From: Gammaproteobacteria bacterium
Lineage (GTDB): Bacteria; Pseudomonadota; Gammaproteobacteria; Steroidobacterales; Woeseiaceae
Assembly: GCA_024639825.1 (NCBI GenBank)
Contig: JAHEGH010000005.1
Coordinates: 1 to 56,018, forward strand
DNA: 56,018 nucleotides
Direction of reading: 5' to 3'
Position 1 is the stretch's first letter; every line of letters begins with the position of its first letter. Shown in pieces: positions 26,811 to 36,546 of this stretch. A program made the translations under genes and the position numbers. Under the pieces are notes generated by a model. It was not told the DNA's origin and searched no databases. It worked only from the letters and a program-made list of their open reading frames with translations.

Positions 26811-27831
26811 CCTGATTCGTGCAATTTTTTATCCGCTGACCTCTATGGCGATCGTGGTGCCGCTGGTGGTGTTCTGGCTGGCAGTCTCGTTCGCCGCGTG
26901 GGGCGGGTTGCTCGGCCTGTTCCTGATGTTTCTTATTATCCCGGCTTTGCTGCGTTTTCAGATGATCATTCTGGAAGCGAGGGCGCGCGGGGTCGAGCCA
27001 ACCACGCCCGACATCGATTTCTTCAGCTGGTTTGGCAACGCGTGGACTTTGTTTCCAGTTGTTCTGTGTGCGCTGACTACCTGGGCCATCATCGCGGTCG
27101 GTGCGAACTTTGGTATTGAATGGGCATTCGCTCTGTCGCTGGTGGCCAGCCTGTTCCTGCCGGCTTCGCTCTCGATCCTGGCTATTACGCGCTCGCCAAT
27201 ACAGAGCCTGAATCCGGTTGCGTTGTTCCGACTCATCGGCCGCTGCGGTAACACGTTGTTGATCGCGTCGGCCTATCTTGGACTGTCGGGTTGGCTTGCT
27301 TATCTAAGTGACAGTCTGCCTCTTATGCTCGCCAATTTTGTACAGATGTTCCTGGTGTTCTCTTTTTTCTCGGTCACGGGTAGCCTCATTGAACCGTACG
27401 GTCTTTTTGACGAGATCGATATTCCCGCGCCCCTCGAGAAAACATCGGCCGAGATTTCGTCCGATATTGAAAAGCAGCGAGCGGCCGTGCTGGCGCACGC
27501 CTACGGCTTTATCAGTCGCGACAATCGGGAGGGCGGCTTCAAACATATCTTCAGTGAACTCGAGAAGGACCAAGATCCGGTTGCGGCCTGGGCCTGGTAC
27601 TTCGAGAACATGCTGCGCTGGGAGCAACAGCAGCATGCGCTGTTTTTTGCCCAGCACTATATCCACGACATGCTTGCCCACGGCGAGCGAATTCCGGCAC
27701 TTAAGGTCATCATGCGCTGTCGTCTGGTCAGCGATGGATTCAAGCCGACCCCGGAAGACCTGCCGGCCGCTATCCAGGCTGCCGAAACCAGCGGAAATAT
27801 CGAGCTGGCGACCGTGCTGAAGCAGGGCTGA
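26797..27831 (+). CDS. Polytopic membrane protein of unknown function
   Basis: I do not recognise this 344-residue protein. The first 210 residues hold about six hydrophobic segments (roughly 8-30, 31-48, 75-92, 93-120, 145-165, 170-190). The last 140 residues are soluble, helical and repeat-like, with [20 protein letters not shown] and [21 protein letters not shown] segments resembling TPR units. ATG at 26797 gives a 14-base overlap with yidD; ATG at 26785 is equally possible since neither has a clear ribosome binding site. Neighbours (yidD, Trm112, holA) do not point to one role; a function in membrane protein quality or assembly is only a guess. Confidence 0.75.
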   Translation: MKATDLIRAIFYPLTSMAIVVPLVVFWLAVSFAAWGGLLGLFLMFLIIPALLRFQMIILEARARGVEPTTPDIDFFSWFGNAWTLFPVVLCALTTWAIIAVGANFGIEWAFALSLVASLFLPASLSILAITRSPIQSLNPVALFRLIGRCGNTLLIASAYLGLSGWLAYLSDSLPLMLANFVQMFLVFSFFSVTGSLIEPYGLFDEIDIPAPLEKTSAEISSDIEKQRAAVLAHAYGFISRDNREGGFKHIFSELEKDQDPVAAWAWYFENMLRWEQQQHALFFAQHYIHDMLAHGERIPALKVIMRCRLVSDGFKPTPEDLPAAIQAAETSGNIELATVLKQG

Positions 27832-27836
27832 AGCGC

Positions 27837-27842
27837 TACAAT
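27837..27842 (+). promoter_or_regulatory. -10-like box directly before the Trm112 gene
   Basis: TACAAT ends seven bases before the ATG at 27850, and no Shine-Dalgarno sequence lies between. A -35 box is not obvious. If active it would give a leaderless mRNA for the Trm112-holA-nadD unit. Confidence 0.35.
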
Positions 27843-27849
27843 AAGCGCT

Positions 27850-28104
27850 ATGGATAAACGTCTGCTAACGATTCTGCGCTGCCCGGTTACGTACAAGGGC
27901 CTGTCTGTACTCAAGAAAGACAAACTCGAGAAGGTCAATGCCGCTATCGCGGCTGGCAATCTTGAGACCTACGGGGGGGGCAAACGGGTGGAGCCCCTGG
28001 CTGAAGCGCTGGTCACCGACGATGGCAAGCGTGTCTATCCGGTCGATGAGGGCATCCCCGTCCTGCTCGAAGGCGAGTCCATTCTCATGGAGCAGCTTGT
28101 TTGA
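27850..28104 (+). CDS. Trm112-family protein (YcaR-like), long form without the zinc cysteines
   Basis: Trm112-type proteins are small partners and activators of methyltransferases; bacterial members such as YcaR are about 60 residues. This 84-residue protein has the family N-terminus LLTILRCPVT and the C-terminal GIPVLLEGES segment, separated by an insert of about 20 residues (KLEKVNAAIAAG...). Only one cysteine (residue 11) is left, so the zinc site of classical members is absent. It is joined to holA by a four-base TTGA overlap. Confidence 0.82.
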   Translation: MDKRLLTILRCPVTYKGLSVLKKDKLEKVNAAIAAGNLETYGGGKRVEPLAEALVTDDGKRVYPVDEGIPVLLEGESILMEQLV

Positions 28105-29105
28105 AGATTCGGGCTAACCAGCTTTCACCACATCTCAAGAATTCGCTTGCTCCCTGCTACCTCGTCACCGGTGACGAACACCTGCTTGTTAATGAAGCGC
28201 TCGACGAGATTCGCGAGGCGGCGAGGGCTAAAGGGTTCGGCATGCGCGAGTTGCACGTCGCGACCACGGGATTCGACTGGCATTCCTTGACGGCGTCGAC
28301 CGGCAACCTGTCGTTGTTCGCGGAGCAACGGATCGTGGAGTTACGACTGCCGACCGGCAAGCCCGGGCGTATCGGCGGCCAGGCGATCGTCGATCTTGTC
28401 GAGCAGGCGGGACCCGAGCTGCTGTTCATCGTGACGGCACCAAAGCTCGACAAGAGCGGTGCCAGTTCGAAGTGGGCGAAGACGATTGACCAGAAGGGCG
28501 TCAGCCTGCCGATCTGGCCCGTCGGCGTTCGCGAGTTGCCAGGGTGGATCGCAAACCGCATGCGACAGACGGGTCTGCAGCCCGATCGCGACGCCGTGGC
28601 ACTGATCGCCGGTCGTGTTGAAGGCAACCTGCTCGCAGCCGGTCAGGAAATCGAAAAACTTCGCCTGTTAATGGGCGAAGGTAAGGTAACCGCCGAGGAC
28701 GTCAACAAGGCCGTCGCCAATAGCAGCCGTTACGACGTCTACAAACTGACCGACGCGGCAATCTCAGGTGATGCACCGCGCGCAGTGAAAATTCTCGGTG
28801 GACTCAAAGCGGAGGGCGTCGAACCCGTCATTGTCATGTGGGCGTTGACGCGCGAACTGCGAACATTGGCTACCCTTGATGATGCTGTGCGGCAGGGAAC
28901 CGACCTCGGCAGCGCCATGCAGGCCGCGCGGGTCTGGAGCAATCGCCAGGGCCTAATGCGCAGTTGCATCAGCCGTCACCGGCACGGTGACTTTCATCGC
29001 ATGCTGAAAGCCAGCGGACGCGCGGATGCGGCGGCCAAGGGCCAGCGCTATGGTGACCCGTGGCAAATGGCAACGGATATCGTCGTTGGCATGGCGCGTT
29101 CATGA
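28101..29105 (+). CDS. holA: DNA polymerase III delta subunit HolA
   Basis: HolA is the wrench of the clamp loader that opens the beta clamp. The 334-residue protein has the CYLVTGDEHLLVNEALDEIR N-terminal segment, the LPTGKPG element of the degenerate AAA+ domain, and a helical C-terminal collar. The start is a TTG at 28101 within a TTGA overlap with the Trm112 gene; no in-frame ATG near the conserved N-terminus exists. nadD follows with an ATGA overlap, the usual holA-nadD order. Confidence 0.95.
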   Translation: MKIRANQLSPHLKNSLAPCYLVTGDEHLLVNEALDEIREAARAKGFGMRELHVATTGFDWHSLTASTGNLSLFAEQRIVELRLPTGKPGRIGGQAIVDLVEQAGPELLFIVTAPKLDKSGASSKWAKTIDQKGVSLPIWPVGVRELPGWIANRMRQTGLQPDRDAVALIAGRVEGNLLAAGQEIEKLRLLMGEGKVTAEDVNKAVANSSRYDVYKLTDAAISGDAPRAVKILGGLKAEGVEPVIVMWALTRELRTLATLDDAVRQGTDLGSAMQAARVWSNRQGLMRSCISRHRHGDFHRMLKASGRADAAAKGQRYGDPWQMATDIVVGMARS

Positions 29106-29731
29106 AGCCGGTAGGCGTTTTTGGTGGCACGTTTGATCCGGTGCATTACGGCCATCTGCGTTCCGCGTTCGAAATGTTGCAGGCGCTGCGCTTTGAGGAG
29201 GTTCGCTTCATTCCCTGCGGCGATCCGCCGCATCGGGGCGTCACGTACGCGAGTGCGGAGGAGCGTTTTCGTCTCGTACAACTCGCTATTGAGGGGCAGG
29301 AAGGTTTTATTGCCGACGACCGCGAGCTGCGCCGTGATGGGCCGTCCTACACCGTGGATACATTAGCGTCGCTGCGGGAGGAATTTCCTGACCGTTCGTT
29401 AGGTCTTATCGTGGGAATGGATGCGTTTCTTGGTTTGCCGGGCTGGCACCGTTGGGACGAAATTCTCGATTTGGCGCATATCGTTGTCGCCCATCGTCCA
29501 GGCTGGAAGGCACCGGACCTCGGCTTGCTGGGTGAGTTGATCACCGATTACGGCACGCATCGCGTTGACGATTTGCACAGCCTGCTACAGGGCCGCATTC
29601 ACATCCATGCGGTGACACAACTCGAAATTGCGTCGACCGAGATTCGGGATCTGATCGCTGCAGGCCGCGATCCACGCTTCCTGATGCCGGACCAGGTGCG
29701 CGACGCGATTTTGAATATGAAGATTTATTGA
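29102..29731 (+). CDS. nadD: Nicotinate-nucleotide adenylyltransferase NadD
   Basis: NadD makes deamido-NAD from nicotinate mononucleotide and ATP. The 209-residue protein has the nucleotidyltransferase [12 protein letters not shown] motif at about residues 7-18, IPCGDPPHR (about 38-46), [14 protein letters not shown] and the C-terminal [11 protein letters not shown] motif. ATG at 29102 lies in the overlap with holA; an upstream in-frame ATG would add 14 unrelated residues. Confidence 0.97.
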   Translation: MKPVGVFGGTFDPVHYGHLRSAFEMLQALRFEEVRFIPCGDPPHRGVTYASAEERFRLVQLAIEGQEGFIADDRELRRDGPSYTVDTLASLREEFPDRSLGLIVGMDAFLGLPGWHRWDEILDLAHIVVAHRPGWKAPDLGLLGELITDYGTHRVDDLHSLLQGRIHIHAVTQLEIASTEIRDLIAAGRDPRFLMPDQVRDAILNMKIY

Positions 29732-29793
29732 TCGTTGCGGACTCGCGTCCGCCCTCGAAGGAGACAGAATTTGAGCAACGCAGAGAATCATGC

Positions 29794-30147
29794 ATGAACA
29801 GTGAAGCACTCGCCGACCTGGTAGTAGAAGCGCTGGACGATATCAAGGCCAAGGACATTGTGCGTCTGGATGTTCGCGATATGACCACGGTGACTGATTA
29901 TATGGTCGTTGCCAGTGGCACATCGAATCGCCACGTTAAGGCGCTGGTCGATAACGTCGCCGAAAAAGCGAAGGCCGCCGGCCGTCGACCTATCGGTATC
30001 GAAGGTGAAGAAGGGGGCGAGTGGGTACTGCTCGACCTTGGAGACACGCTGGTGCACGTGATGCTGCCCAAGGTGCGTGAGTTCTATAATCTGGAGAAAC
30101 TCTGGTCGATCCGCCCGAGCGGGGATACGGCGGCAACCGAAGGTTGA
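29794..30147 (+). CDS. rsfS: Ribosomal silencing factor RsfS
   Basis: RsfS binds ribosomal protein uL14 and blocks subunit joining during starvation. The 117-residue protein has the DUF143 core: [54 protein letters not shown] and [11 protein letters not shown] at 29794 matches the family N-terminus; the 62-base gap from nadD contains an in-frame extension without a good start. rlmH follows after three bases. Confidence 0.96.
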   Translation: MNSEALADLVVEALDDIKAKDIVRLDVRDMTTVTDYMVVASGTSNRHVKALVDNVAEKAKAAGRRPIGIEGEEGGEWVLLDLGDTLVHVMLPKVREFYNLEKLWSIRPSGDTAATEG

Positions 30148-30150
30148 CCC

Positions 30151-30621
30151 GTGCATATCCGACTCCTGGCCGTTGGCGATCGCCAGCCGTCCTGGGTGGA
30201 CGAGGCCTTTAGCACCTATTCCGAGCGTCTTCCGCGTGAGTGGAAGTTCCGCCTTGACGTCATTCCAACGGTTCGCCGCAACAAGAACGACAAATCGCGC
30301 CAGGCCATGGAGGCTGAGGGCGAGCTGATTGTTGCCAAGCTTGGCCAGTCAGAGCAGGTGGTCCTGCTCGATGAGCGTGGCAGGCAACTGACGAGCAAGT
30401 TACTTGCGGGCAAACTATCGGACTGGCAGATTGACGGTCGTGACCTGTGTTTCGTTATCGGTGGCCCCGATGGCGTCGCCGACAGCTGTAAACAACGTGC
30501 TGATTTCACCTGGTCGTTGTCACAGCTGACCCTGCCGCACGGGCTCGCGCGAGTGTTGTTCGCTGAGCAGCTGTATCGGGCACACTCGCTACAGACCGGC
30601 CATCCGTATCACCGCGTGTAA
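30151..30621 (+). CDS. rlmH: 23S rRNA (pseudouridine(1915)-N3)-methyltransferase RlmH
   Basis: RlmH is a SPOUT methyltransferase acting on helix 69 of 23S rRNA in the 70S ribosome. The 156-residue protein has the usual length, begins IRLLAVGDRQPSWV, and carries the knot segments LDERGRQLTSK, FVIGGPDGV and the C-terminal LPHGLARVLFAEQLYRAHSL followed by HPYHR. Start GTG at 30151 fits the E. coli N-terminus. In many relatives mrdA and mrdB follow; here maf does. Confidence 0.97.
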   Translation: MHIRLLAVGDRQPSWVDEAFSTYSERLPREWKFRLDVIPTVRRNKNDKSRQAMEAEGELIVAKLGQSEQVVLLDERGRQLTSKLLAGKLSDWQIDGRDLCFVIGGPDGVADSCKQRADFTWSLSQLTLPHGLARVLFAEQLYRAHSLQTGHPYHRV

Positions 30622-30631
30622 CGAGCCCGAA

Positions 30632-31210
30632 ATGAGCACTCCACCCGTTCTGCATCTCGCTTCAACGTCGCCGCGACGCCGGGAGATTCTTGCCGCGCTG
30701 AATCTCGACTTCACGGTTGTTCACGTCGATGTGGACGAGACTCCACTGGATGGCGAGGTACCGGACGAGATGGTACTGCGGCTGGCTGTCGCGAAGGCGG
30801 AGGCTGCTGCGATTGGCCCGGGACATCTGTCCCTGGGCGCTGATACGGCCGTGGTTATCGACGGCCGCATTCTTGGCAAGCCGGCAGACGAAGCCGATTG
30901 CCTGGCTATGCTGGCTGCACTGTCCGGGCGGAGCCACAAGGTGGTTACCGGTGTGGCGCTTGGCGGTGGAGACGGTACGCGCACCGCGCTGTCGGAAACC
31001 GATGTCTATTTTCGCGAAATCAGTCGCGACGAAGCCCTCGCATACTGGCAAAGTGGGGAGCCGTGCGACAAGGCTGGCGGCTATGCCATTCAGGGCCTGG
31101 GCGGTGCGTTTGTCGAGCGGATCGAGGGCAGCTATTCCGGCGTGGTCGGACTGCCCGTGTTCGAAACCGTGGCGTTATTGAACGAAGCTGGCCTCGGCCT
31201 GATGACCTGA
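30632..31210 (+). CDS. maf: Maf-family nucleoside triphosphate pyrophosphatase
   Basis: Maf proteins hydrolyse dTTP/UTP or modified nucleotides to monophosphates. The 192-residue product has the N-terminal LASTSPRRREIL motif (about 9-20), DETP (about 37-40), LGADTAVVIDGRILGKP (about 69-85) and GGYAIQGLGGAFVERIEGSYSGVVGLP (shown in parts: YAIQGLGGAF, GSYSGVVGLP). The SRR/GADT pattern and the neighbour rng place it with the YhdE type. Confidence 0.95.
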   Translation: MSTPPVLHLASTSPRRREILAALNLDFTVVHVDVDETPLDGEVPDEMVLRLAVAKAEAAAIGPGHLSLGADTAVVIDGRILGKPADEADCLAMLAALSGRSHKVVTGVALGGGDGTRTALSETDVYFREISRDEALAYWQSGEPCDKAGGYAIQGLGGAFVERIEGSYSGVVGLPVFETVALLNEAGLGLMT

Positions 31211-31219
31211 CAGACTGCA

Positions 31220-32698
31220 ATGACAGACGAATCCCAGAAAGAAGAGATCCTCATTAATGTGACGCCCAGTGAAGTGCGTGCCGCGTTGCTTGAGAATGGT
31301 GTTCTGCAGGAGGTCTATGTTGAACGTGCTGCCCGCCGCGGGCTGATCAGCAATATTTATAAAGGCAGAGTCCTGCGCGTGCTGCCCGGCATGCAAGCGG
31401 CGTTCATTGATATCGGTCTCGAGCGCACGGCGTTCCTGCATGCCTCCGATATTGCCAAGCCGAACGTCGCTGAGAACGGGGTTGAGGTTCCGGGTATTCG
31501 CGAGCTTGTGCGGGAAGGCGATGAGATCATGGTGCAGGTCGTGAAGGATCCGCTGGGCAACAAGGGCGCGCGGCTGACGACCTACATTACGTTGCCGTCG
31601 CGGCATCTCGTACTCCTGCCACGCAGCGATACGGTGGGTATTTCTGTTCGCATCGAGGATGAGGACGAGCGCGAACGCCTGCGCGGCATGGTCGAAGAAC
31701 TGCTTGCGGAAAAAGATCTCAAGTGTGGCGCCATTGTCAGGACCGTTGCCGAAGGGGCGGACAGGGAGGCGCTTGCCGGGGATCTGCGTTATTCGATCAG
31801 GTTATGGGATATCGTTAAGGAGCGGTTTAGCAAGAGCAGTGTAAAAACACTGGTACATGAGGATTTATCGCTGCCGTTACGTGTATTGCGGGACATGGTG
31901 ACTGGCGATGTCGAGAACGTTCTCGTCGACTCTGAGGATGACTACGAGGCCATGCAGGAATTCGCGACGACGTATCTTCCCGAGCAACGTCCCCGGATCG
32001 AGCTGTACAAACGGCGCCGCCCGATCTTTGACCTGCACGGTATCGAGGACGAGATTCGTCGCTCACTGGATCGCAGTATCCCCTTAAAATCGGGCGGTTA
32101 TCTTATTTTTGATCAGACCGAAGCGATGACAACCATCGACATTAATACGGGCGGCTATGTCGGTCATCGCAATCTCGAAGAGACCATCTACCGAACAAAC
32201 CTCGAGGCGGCAGTCGCGATAGCACGGCAACTGCGACTCAGGAACCTGGGTGGCATCATCATCATCGATTTCATCGACATGGAAGAGCCCGACCACCGCG
32301 ACAATGTGTTGAAGGCGCTCGAACAGGCGCTGGCGACCGATCATGCGCGTCACCACGTTACCCCTGTATCGCCGCTGGGGCTTGTGGAGATGACGCGAAA
32401 GCGCACCCGGGAAAGCCTGCAGCACATTCTGTGTGAGGATTGTCCGGCATGCTCGGGGCGCGGTTTTGTCATGACTGCCGAAACGGCGTGTTTCGAAATC
32501 TTCCGCGAGATCATCCGGCAGTCGCGGCAGTTTGAGTTTGACGAGGTCATGGTGCTGGCAAGCCAGGACGTTATCGAATTATTGCTCGACGAACAGGCGC
32601 GTAGTCTCGCAGAGCTTGAAGAGCAGACAGGCAAGTCGATTCGCCTGCAGACAGAGTCCCTGTATCTGCAGGACCAGTTTGACGTCGTGTTGATGTAG
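31220..32698 (+). CDS. rng: Ribonuclease G
   Basis: RNase G matures the 5' end of 16S rRNA and degrades some mRNAs. The 492-residue protein is of RNase G length and lacks the RNase E scaffold. It has an S1 domain near residues 36-125 (NIYKGRVLRVLPGMQAAFIDIG), the catalytic aspartates at about 307 (IDINTGGYVG) and 350 (IIDFIDM), and the zinc-link CEDCPACSG near 405-413. It lies in the classical maf-rng-yhdP-tldD order. Confidence 0.97.
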   Translation: MTDESQKEEILINVTPSEVRAALLENGVLQEVYVERAARRGLISNIYKGRVLRVLPGMQAAFIDIGLERTAFLHASDIAKPNVAENGVEVPGIRELVREGDEIMVQVVKDPLGNKGARLTTYITLPSRHLVLLPRSDTVGISVRIEDEDERERLRGMVEELLAEKDLKCGAIVRTVAEGADREALAGDLRYSIRLWDIVKERFSKSSVKTLVHEDLSLPLRVLRDMVTGDVENVLVDSEDDYEAMQEFATTYLPEQRPRIELYKRRRPIFDLHGIEDEIRRSLDRSIPLKSGGYLIFDQTEAMTTIDINTGGYVGHRNLEETIYRTNLEAAVAIARQLRLRNLGGIIIIDFIDMEEPDHRDNVLKALEQALATDHARHHVTPVSPLGLVEMTRKRTRESLQHILCEDCPACSGRGFVMTAETACFEIFREIIRQSRQFEFDEVMVLASQDVIELLLDEQARSLAELEEQTGKSIRLQTESLYLQDQFDVVLM

Positions 32699-32711
32699 GC
32701 ACAGCGAGCGG

Positions 32712-35700
32712 ATGAAACAGTTCTTCAGGAAATTACTCAAGCTCGCCGCGTATTCCGCGGCCGCGATAGTCATATTGCTGGCTATTCTCGTCGGCCTGTT
32801 TCGACTGTTTCTGCCGCGTCTGCCTGAATACCAGGACGACATCGAGAACTGGGCCAGTAATGCCATTGGGATGGAGGTGCAGTTTTCCGGGATGAATGCT
32901 CGCTGGGGCTTGAGCGGGCCGGAAATCGAGTTTTACGAGACCGAGCTTGTTCATTCAGACACCCGGACTCGGGCGATTGCCGCGGAGTTGGTTAGTGTCG
33001 GTATTTCGGTCAGTCGCCTGTTGTTCGAGCAAAAAGTTGTCGTTGACCGCGTAGTGATCCGCGACACCAGCATCGAGATACGCCAGCTTGAAAACGGTGA
33101 ATGGTGGGTTCAGGGCCGCTCGGTCGATGACCTGCCCACGGGGCAGGGTGATGCCGGGCAGCGACTTGGCGAAATAGAAATTGTTGGTGAAGATATTGAG
33201 ATTCGTTTTTTGCAGCCCGGCGACGAGCGACCGCACTTTTTTACTGTGCCCAGGGTCGTGGCCAGCATCGATGAGAACCGGATTGCTCTGGACGCGGACA
33301 TCAGGTTGCCGGACGACCTCGGACGCGGCCTCAACCTCGCGGCCACGCGCCTGACGAATCGCGCTGCGGATCAGCGCATTTGGGATATATCGGTCGAGGC
33401 GGACAGCATTGCGCTACAGGGCTGGTCCGCGCTGCACCCGGCACTGGAGGGGCGCGTATTGTCCGGTGGCGGTGACCTCGATGTCTCATTTGCATTAGAC
33501 GGCATGAGCGTCAGTAATGCGTCCGTCCGCGTCGATCTTGAAGAAGTATCGTTCACAGAAGAGAAAAAATTCGACCTGTCCGGTCGTTTTGAGCTAGACC
33601 GGTCATTTGATGGCTGGCTCGTGGCAGCCGAGGAAGTCCGGATCGCAGCTGATGGTCGTGTGTGGCCTGAGTCTTCGTTGCGAGCCGAGGCCAACATGGG
33701 CGCGGACGGTGAGATCGCCGTGTTCAGTGCGCGCGCGTCTTATATGAATCTTGACGATAGCTCACTCCTGGCGCCGTTGCTGCCGGAGAAACAGCGCGAC
33801 TTTCTGAGGGACCTGGCGCCACGTGGGGAGATTCGCGACCTGGAACTCACAGTCTCCGAATTTGGCGGAGAAGTCCCTTACTTCGACATCACCGTTGACC
33901 TCGAGGATGTTGGCTTCGCGGCCAATGGCAAGCGCCCCGGGTTAAGCGGGTTTAGCGGCTATATCAATGGCGATCGCCCGGGCGGCCGTGTCGAGGTTCG
34001 CTCCCGAAACATGATCATGGAGCTGCCACAGGTATTTGATGGGCTGTTCGATCTTGATGTCGTCAATGGGATGATCATCTGGCGCAGCAATGATGAGTTG
34101 ACGCGTTTCACTTCAGACAGTGTGCGCCTGGCCAACGCGATCTTCGAGAGTCGTGGTGGCGGCGAGCTCACCTTGTATCGGGATCGACCGCCGACCATCG
34201 AGTACACCAGTTCATTCAGCGTCAGCGACGTATCGGCTGTATATCCTTACCTGCCTCACAAAGTAATGAAGCCGAAACTCAAGGACTGGCTGAAGATGGC
34301 GCTGGTTAAGGGCTCCATATCGCGAGGTACGCTGCGTATGGACGGGGTACTCGACAAGGAGTTTTTCAGAAACAAGGGTGGCAACCTGCTGATTGAAGGA
34401 TCGGCTCGCGACGTAACCTTAAAGTTCCACCCCGACTGGCCGGCGGTCGAACGGGCCGATGTCGAAATGATTCTGGACAATACTCGCCTGTATTCGGTGA
34501 AGAACCGGTCAAGCAGCGTGGGCAACACCTCGGTCGATTCGGAGGTGGAGATCGATGACCTGTTGAACCCGGTCCTCAGGATCAAGGCGCTGACAACGGG
34601 AACGCTCGCCACGCTGCACCAATATGCACTGCAAAGTCAGCTCAACGAACTGTTGGGCGGACATCTCGAAAGGGTGACGGTGGACGGTGAAGCATCGTTT
34701 CAGTTCGACCTGATGGTGCCCCTCAGGCGCGCCGCCGATGCGACGCTTGACGGTGTTTTGCGCAGCAACAACGGCTCCATGTCGATCGACGGGTTCCCGG
34801 CACCGATAGAAGACCTGATCGGCGAGGTAACGATTACCCGGGATTACCTCGAGAGTGACAACCTGGGCGGCCGCTTCCTCGGGCAGGACGTGAACATTGC
34901 GTTAAGTCAGTCGGAGGACCCAAGCCTGTTTGCGGTAGCGACGGTGACAGGGCTACTTACATCCCAGGCCGTTATAGAAGATCTCCGCATTCCTCTCGAG
35001 GGACTGCTCGATGGCGCAGCCGACTACACCGCGCGCGTGATGTTTCCGCGAGGAGGCCAGGCAGAGCCACGACCCTTTACGATCGAGATTGATACGGCGC
35101 TGGAGGGGCTCACGCTCGACCTGCCGGATCCCGTTGGCAAACCGGCGAACGAAGCGATGCAGCTTTCTGGCGAGCTTGTTTTCATGCCGGGGGGCGAGCT
35201 TATCGAAAGTATCGGCCAGGCCGACAATGGCATGGCCTGGTACCTGTCGTTCAGCCAGCTTCAAGGTGTGTGGGACTTCGATCGTGGTGTGCTGATGGCC
35301 GGACCGGGCGAAATATTGCCCGCCGAAACACGAGGCCTGCACATTCGCGGTGAAACCACCACGGTCCGCCTGGAGGACTGGCTGAACCTGTCCCGCAGCG
35401 GTGAAAAGAAAGTTGGCGCTGCTGACCGTATTCGCTCTATTGACCTGAAGGTTAGTGATCTCTTCGCCATCGGGCAGCATTTGCGGAACCATCGGGTGCG
35501 ACTGGACCGCAGCGCACGGGACTGGCTGGTCCAGATAGAGGGTGAGGACGTTTCCGGTTCTGTCTTCGTTCCTTATGACTTCGACGCCGATCGCGCGATA
35601 GTCGTCGAGATGGAGCGTTTGCGCCTTCCGGGCGATGACATCACACCGCCTTCGGTATCGACGCTTGATCCAAGGAAATTGCCGCCACTCACGTTGACGG

Positions 35701-36545
35701 CGAACGAGTTTGCTCTCGGTGATCGCTACTTCGGGGCCGTCGAAGTGCAGCTGGTACGTACGGAAGCGGGCCTGGAGGCTGAGAAACTGCTCGCCACGGA
35801 TGGGTCGTTTGGCATCGTCGGTACCGGTCGCTGGGTGGTTGATGAGGATGAGGAGCTGGGAAGCCGGACCTACGTCATGGCAACGCTGAACAGTAATGAC
35901 GTCAGGACGACGCTGGCCCGACTGGACTTTGCCCAGGGAATCAGCGGCGAGTCGATGGGGGTCGTCTTCGACCTGAGCTGGGAGGGTGGGCCACGCGCCA
36001 GTTTCCTCGATGTTCTGGACGGCGAGGTGCAGATGCGTCTCGAGAACGGAGCACTCGAGGAGGTTGAACCCGGCGCCGGCCGCATGCTCGGTCTTGTCAG
36101 TTTCGTCGCATTGCCGCGCCGCCTGTCGCTGGATTTCCGCGATGTGTTCAACAGAGGATTCAGATACGACAGTATCGCGGGGAACTTCCGGTTTGACGAT
36201 GGCATCGCGTCGACCTGCGACATGTCACTGGAAGGCCCGGCCGCACTGATTGGTATTGTGGGTCAGGTCGACCTGGCCAACAGCGAGTACGAGCAGGGTG
36301 CTGTTGTCAGCGCCAAGGTCGGCAATACATTGCCTATCGTCGGTGCGGTGGTCGGCGGACCTCCAGGCGCAGCTGCGATGCTGATCTTCTCGCAGATATT
36401 CAAGAAGCCGCTGCAGTCGGTCGGCCAGGTTTACTACGGGATCTCGGGTCCCGTGGACGAGCCCGACATCGAGTCGATTAGCTCTGATTCATTTGTGCGC
36501 TATGGTGATCTGGCCGGGTGCCTGAGCGAAACGGAGCAGCGATGA
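32712..36545 (+). CDS. yhdP: YhdP-family AsmA-like intermembrane phospholipid transport protein
   Basis: YhdP is one of the large AsmA-like proteins thought to bridge inner and outer membranes and move phospholipids. This 1277-residue protein (E. coli 1266) has a short basic tail, one membrane segment (about residues 10-32) and a long beta-rich periplasmic part with an N-terminal VERVVIRDTSIEIRQ-type repeat region; the C-terminal third holds the AsmA_2 segment ending with LPIVGAVVGGPPGAAAMLIFSQIFKKPL. The last segments LVSFVALPRRLSLDFRDVF are also typical. It is followed after one base by the nitrilase gene. Confidence 0.95.
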   Translation: MKQFFRKLLKLAAYSAAAIVILLAILVGLFRLFLPRLPEYQDDIENWASNAIGMEVQFSGMNARWGLSGPEIEFYETELVHSDTRTRAIAAELVSVGISVSRLLFEQKVVVDRVVIRDTSIEIRQLENGEWWVQGRSVDDLPTGQGDAGQRLGEIEIVGEDIEIRFLQPGDERPHFFTVPRVVASIDENRIALDADIRLPDDLGRGLNLAATRLTNRAADQRIWDISVEADSIALQGWSALHPALEGRVLSGGGDLDVSFALDGMSVSNASVRVDLEEVSFTEEKKFDLSGRFELDRSFDGWLVAAEEVRIAADGRVWPESSLRAEANMGADGEIAVFSARASYMNLDDSSLLAPLLPEKQRDFLRDLAPRGEIRDLELTVSEFGGEVPYFDITVDLEDVGFAANGKRPGLSGFSGYINGDRPGGRVEVRSRNMIMELPQVFDGLFDLDVVNGMIIWRSNDELTRFTSDSVRLANAIFESRGGGELTLYRDRPPTIEYTSSFSVSDVSAVYPYLPHKVMKPKLKDWLKMALVKGSISRGTLRMDGVLDKEFFRNKGGNLLIEGSARDVTLKFHPDWPAVERADVEMILDNTRLYSVKNRSSSVGNTSVDSEVEIDDLLNPVLRIKALTTGTLATLHQYALQSQLNELLGGHLERVTVDGEASFQFDLMVPLRRAADATLDGVLRSNNGSMSIDGFPAPIEDLIGEVTITRDYLESDNLGGRFLGQDVNIALSQSEDPSLFAVATVTGLLTSQAVIEDLRIPLEGLLDGAADYTARVMFPRGGQAEPRPFTIEIDTALEGLTLDLPDPVGKPANEAMQLSGELVFMPGGELIESIGQADNGMAWYLSFSQLQGVWDFDRGVLMAGPGEILPAETRGLHIRGETTTVRLEDWLNLSRSGEKKVGAADRIRSIDLKVSDLFAIGQHLRNHRVRLDRSARDWLVQIEGEDVSGSVFVPYDFDADRAIVVEMERLRLPGDDITPPSVSTLDPRKLPPLTLTANEFALGDRYFGAVEVQLVRTEAGLEAEKLLATDGSFGIVGTGRWVVDEDEELGSRTYVMATLNSNDVRTTLARLDFAQGISGESMGVVFDLSWEGGPRASFLDVLDGEVQMRLENGALEEVEPGAGRMLGLVSFVALPRRLSLDFRDVFNRGFRYDSIAGNFRFDDGIASTCDMSLEGPAALIGIVGQVDLANSEYEQGAVVSAKVGNTLPIVGAVVGGPPGAAAMLIFSQIFKKPLQSVGQVYYGISGPVDEPDIESISSDSFVRYGDLAGCLSETEQR

Positions 36546-36546
36546 C

